A stretch of DNA of 7,432 nucleotides, taken from Thermoplasmata archaeon (GTDB taxonomy: Archaea; Thermoplasmatota; Thermoplasmata; Lutacidiplasmatales; UBA184). The position numbers and the translations under genes are program-made. The DNA is taken from positions 1 through 7,432 of the forward strand of contig JASHQF010000122.1 in the NCBI GenBank assembly GCA_030037695.1. Direction: 5' to 3'. Below are positions 6,404 to 7,432 of the stretch, piece by piece; position 1 is the stretch's first letter; each line of letters begins with the position of its first letter. The notes under the pieces are model-generated. The model saw only the letters and a program-made list of their open reading frames with translations. It searched no databases and was not told the origin of the DNA.

Positions 6404-6431
6404 GACGGGCGCGGCGGCGGGGAGGCCCGTC
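6404..6431. terminator. Inverted repeat between the CPBP and CoA-binding genes
   Basis: GACGGGC (6404-6410) and GCCCGTC (6425-6431) are perfect 7-base arms separated by 14 bases, 11 bases beyond the CPBP stop codon. It could form a hairpin in the transcript and attenuate or process it between the two genes. In DNA this GC-rich such repeats arise by chance fairly often, and no T-tract follows. Confidence 0.2.
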
Positions 6432-6441
6432 CGCGCCCCCG

Positions 6442-7299
6442 TTACGTCGTGGGCGGCGCGGGGAACCCGGGCGTCCCGCCGGGACCCGGGGGGCGAGCGG
6501 CCGGACGCAGGTAGACGACGAGCCCGATCACCGCCCCGACCAGGACCGGGATGTACCGGGCGAGCAGGCCCGCCTCCTCGGAGACGAGCGAGAGGAACGC
6601 CGACGCGTCGTACCCCCCGTGGAGCAACGCCGGCACGAGGAGGTTCCCGCCCGAGAACTCGTACGTGGCGGCGAACGCGAACCCGAGCAGGAAAAGGACG
6701 GGGTAGATCAGCGGGGCCGCGACGCCGTACGTCGTACCGTAGTAGACGTGGACCGCCGCGAACACCGCGCTGGTCCAGGCGGCCGGTCCGATCCACCCGC
6801 GGCCGCGGGTCCGCCAGGCCCCGAACCACCACCCGCGGAAGATCACCTCCTCGCACGCCCCCGCCGGGAACGAGAACGCCACGTAGAACCACGGGTCGCC
6901 GAGCGCCGCCCGGGCGACGGGATTGAGGCGGCTGAGGAGCTTCAGGGCGGCCGGATCGACCGCCTCGTAGACGATCGTGAGGCCGAGGACGACCGCCAGC
7001 CCGAGGAGCGACAGGAGGCCGTACCAGCGGAGCCCCTCCCACGCGGCCGTGCCGAGCGACGCCCTCCACCGGCGCAGCGGGGCGACCCCGACCAGCGCCG
7101 TGAACGCGGCGATCGGCACGCCGTAGACGACCAGGACATCGCCCCCGAGGTTGCCGTAGACGGTGAGGGTCGCGGGCCACAGCTCGGGGACGAAGTACTG
7201 GCTCAGCACCGCGACGATCGTGAGGACGACGCCGGCGGCGTACCGACCGGCCGGGAGCCCGAGCGTCGCCCCGTCGCCGGACGGTCCGGCCTCGGCCAT
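6442..7299 (-). CDS. CPBP-family intramembrane metalloprotease-like protein
   Basis: This 285-residue integral membrane protein belongs to the CPBP/ABI (CAAX protease and bacteriocin-processing) superfamily. All three motifs are intact: EEVIFRGW with Glu150, Glu151 and Arg155; FAAVH with Phe180 and His184; and HGGYD with His227 and Asp231. These residues form the predicted metal site within the membrane. About six to eight hydrophobic segments are visible, beginning around residues 20-40, 53-72, 92-111, 135-150, 172-186, 193-212 and 247-264. The C-terminus is a Pro/Gly-rich tail. In eukaryotes a relative (Rce1) trims prenylated proteins; most prokaryotic members have unknown substrates. The ATG at 7299 is supported by a GAGGT Shine-Dalgarno 6 bases upstream. 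It lies 24 bases after the preceding gene, so it is read as a downstream cistron. Motif presence supports protease activity but does not identify a substrate. Confidence 0.92.
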   Translation of the reverse strand: MAEAGPSGDGATLGLPAGRYAAGVVLTIVAVLSQYFVPELWPATLTVYGNLGGDVLVVYGVPIAAFTALVGVAPLRRWRASLGTAAWEGLRWYGLLSLLGLAVVLGLTIVYEAVDPAALKLLSRLNPVARAALGDPWFYVAFSFPAGACEEVIFRGWWFGAWRTRGRGWIGPAAWTSAVFAAVHVYYGTTYGVAAPLIYPVLFLLGFAFAATYEFSGGNLLVPALLHGGYDASAFLSLVSEEAGLLARYIPVLVGAVIGLVVYLRPAARPPGPGGTPGFPAPPTT

Positions 7300-7305
7300 C
7301 GGGCG

Positions 7306-7310
7306 ACCTC
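7306..7310 (-). promoter_or_regulatory. Shine-Dalgarno of the CPBP gene
   Basis: GAGGT on the minus strand ends 6 bases before the ATG at 7299, a good match to the archaeal 16S rRNA tail. It lies within the 24-base gap after the previous gene's stop, which fits initiation at an internal cistron of a polycistronic message. Confidence 0.6.
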
Positions 7311-7323
7311 GCCGTCGCCGGGG

Positions 7324-7432
7324 CTACGCGCCCCCGGGACGCTCGACCGCCCGGACGGCGGCGAGGAGCCGGTCGATCTCGGCCCGGGCCGCCTCGACCG
7401 ACGAGGCCCGGACGATCAGCCGTACGGTGCGC
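7324..7432 (-). CDS. C-terminal end of a small protein, candidate KEOPS subunit Pcc1
   Basis: Only the last 35 residues are in the window. They read TVRLIVRASSVEAARAEIDR followed by a short helix (LLAAVRAVE) and a tail ending GGA, then a TAG at 7326-7324. A beta-strand followed by a long amphipathic helix closing the protein matches the C-terminus of the archaeal Pcc1/CTAG family, where a strand and a short Ala/Ser-containing loop precede a helix with the pattern ALRGTVNSYLRWI. Pcc1 is the dimerising subunit of the KEOPS complex that makes the t6A base on ANN-decoding tRNAs, including tRNA-Ile. The fragment is short and its composition is simple, so this is a suggestion. Other small strand-helix proteins would fit equally well. 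It is the upstream member of the minus-strand run. Confidence 0.35.
   Translation of the reverse strand, partial: RTVRLIVRASSVEAARAEIDRLLAAVRAVERPGGA

Noticed and set aside
5219..6405. Plus-strand frames opposite the bactofilin-like and CoA-binding genes
   Set aside because: Antisense shadows with Arg/Ser/Pro- or Asp/Arg-rich composition and no motifs.
6257..7180. Minus-strand frame of 307 codons overlapping the CPBP and CoA-binding genes
   Set aside because: It is a shifted reading of two genes with clear catalytic or binding motifs; its own translation is Arg/Gly/Pro-rich.
1..7432. Mobile elements, CRISPR repeats, tRNA or rRNA genes
   Set aside because: No transposase or integrase motifs, no regularly spaced direct repeats and no tRNA-like cloverleaf sequence were seen on either strand by eye.

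Overview
The window looks like a compact, very GC-rich (roughly 70%) stretch of an archaeal chromosome. The archaeal assignment rests on a 50-residue stand-alone ribosomal protein eL40, an archease, an AMMECR1-domain protein, an archaeal/eukaryotic-type isoleucyl-tRNA synthetase, and promoters in which a TATA-like box sits about 30 bases upstream of the start codon with no Shine-Dalgarno sequence (leaderless arrangement). The high GC and the gene content fit an uncultured member of the Thermoplasmatota, but that finer placement is a guess.

Layout from left to right. (1) Positions 1-402, minus strand: archease, the activator of the RtcB tRNA ligase, cut by the window edge at its C-terminus and apparently frameshifted near its start. 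(2) 497-1288, plus: family 2 glycosyltransferase, divergent from archease and convergent with the next gene. (3) 1306-1458, minus: eL40, a zinc-ribbon ribosomal protein too short to stand out among the longer reading frames. (4) 1546-2250, plus: AMMECR1-domain protein, divergent from eL40 and running tail to tail into ileS with a 119-base antisense overlap. (5) 2132-5110, minus: ileS, complete, with its own promoter. (6) 5164-7432, minus: a run of four genes that look co-transcribed. In order of transcription these are the end of a small protein resembling the KEOPS subunit Pcc1, a CPBP-family membrane protein, a CoA-binding Rossmann protein, and a bactofilin-like repeat protein that starts within the stop codon of the gene before it.

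Translation is the common theme: archease (tRNA ligation), eL40 (large ribosomal subunit), IleRS (charging of tRNA-Ile) and possibly Pcc1 (t6A tRNA modification). The glycosyltransferase, AMMECR1 protein, CPBP protein, CoA-binding protein and bactofilin-like protein are probably housekeeping or envelope functions that cannot be tied to one pathway from sequence alone. There is no sign of mobile elements, CRISPR arrays, tRNA or rRNA genes, or a defence or biosynthetic island. No intergenic gap exceeds about 100 bases. I found no clear evidence of a new multi-gene system; the most useful anomalies are the archease frameshift, the gene overlaps, the promoter pattern and the four-gene run.
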